Positions 34,833-35,005 of a DNA stretch of 35,005 bases are shown here, one piece after another (within the stretch, counting starts at the first letter, position 1; each line of letters begins with the position of its first letter). Source of the stretch: a virus. The position numbers and the translations under genes are program-made. The notes under the pieces were generated by a model. That model ran no database searches. It saw only the letters and a program-made list of their open reading frames with translations, and was not told the origin of the DNA. The stretch lies in IMG/VR virus record IMGVR_UViG_3300025879_000052, positions 1-35,005 of that record. One strand, 5' to 3'.

Positions 34833-35005
34833 TGTTTTCTAGTGTTTGTATTCTTGTTTCTAATTGTTCTATTTTTGTTATTGCCTCTTTTAGTGCTGCT
34901 GTAAGGACAGGAATCACTTTACTATAATCTAGATCTTGATAAACAGGATTACTATTCTCATCTACTGCATCTTTTACTCCTGTTACAGCTTCTGGGACTA
35001 CCTCT
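34825..35005 (-). CDS. C-terminal end of tail fibre / S74-type chaperone domain (partial)
   Basis: Only the last 59 codons are inside the window; the gene continues beyond the right edge. The reading frame ends with TAA at 34825-34827. The visible sequence contains YSKVIPVLTAALKEA followed by a heptad-rich segment (ITKIEQLETRIQTLE). This pattern is typical of the C-terminal coiled coil of the Peptidase_S74 intramolecular chaperone found at the end of phage tail fibres and spikes. In that family the domain drives trimer folding and then cleaves itself off. The catalytic part would lie outside the window. The stop overlaps the start of the next gene by 8 bases (ATGGTTAA), which suggests translational coupling. 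Assignment rests on the short C-terminal motif only. Confidence 0.75.
   Translation of the reverse strand, partial: EVVPEAVTGVKDAVDENSNPVYQDLDYSKVIPVLTAALKEAITKIEQLETRIQTLENNG

Noticed and set aside
1-35005. Assignment to a named phage genus or to Crassvirales
   Set aside because: Gene sizes and some motifs are suggestive, but without a search or phylogeny a formal assignment is not supported.

Overview
The window looks like the structural and packaging half of a marine tailed phage with a short-tailed (podovirus-like) plan. Every gene I accept is on the minus strand, so transcription runs from position 35005 down to 1. Genes are packed with gaps of 0 to about 80 bases and many 1 to 56 base overlaps. 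There are no tRNA, rRNA, CRISPR or IS signals, and no replication genes are in view. The DNA is AT-rich and start codons are preceded by A/T-rich leaders with almost no Shine-Dalgarno sequence. That pattern is typical of Bacteroidota, so a flavobacterium-like marine host is my best guess (inference). The portal, terminase and tail-hub proteins resemble uncultured marine phages and, more distantly, crAss-like phages. That resemblance is from memory of the families, not from a search.

Layout in transcription order. (1) 35005-34473: the coiled-coil C-terminal end of a tail fibre with an S74-type intramolecular chaperone, overlapping a small conserved protein. (2) 34412-32609: a phage GroEL and GroES, in the order groEL then groES and overlapping. 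(3) 32612-29170: a winged-helix-like protein and a run of small, mostly basic proteins of unknown role, including a 108-residue HExxH protein and two proteins sharing a KTGRGIP motif. (4) 29170-27394: a holin, two beta-rich probable virion proteins and two small conserved proteins. (5) 27394-19277: a protein that I read as two tandem GroES-like folds, a probable small terminase, large terminase, portal, scaffold and major capsid protein. (6) 19198-9828: a head protein, a tandemly duplicated pair of connector-like genes (A1-B1-A2-B2), a 1274-residue tail-hub-like protein and a related 452-residue protein. (7) 9817-1: a GNAT-like protein, then three proteins in T7 gp14-gp15-gp16 order. The last is an open frame of at least 2311 codons that runs off the left edge.

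The most notable observations are these. A lambda-type GGGAAAG slippery heptamer lies directly before the stop codon of the gp14-like gene, with an open -1 frame of 34 codons that has no start codon of its own. The window holds an unusual concentration of chaperonin parts: GroEL, a conventional GroES, and a tandem GroES-like protein next to the terminase. The giant ejection-type protein carries an HEVGH zincin motif. Two strong hairpins flank the gene downstream of the capsid gene.
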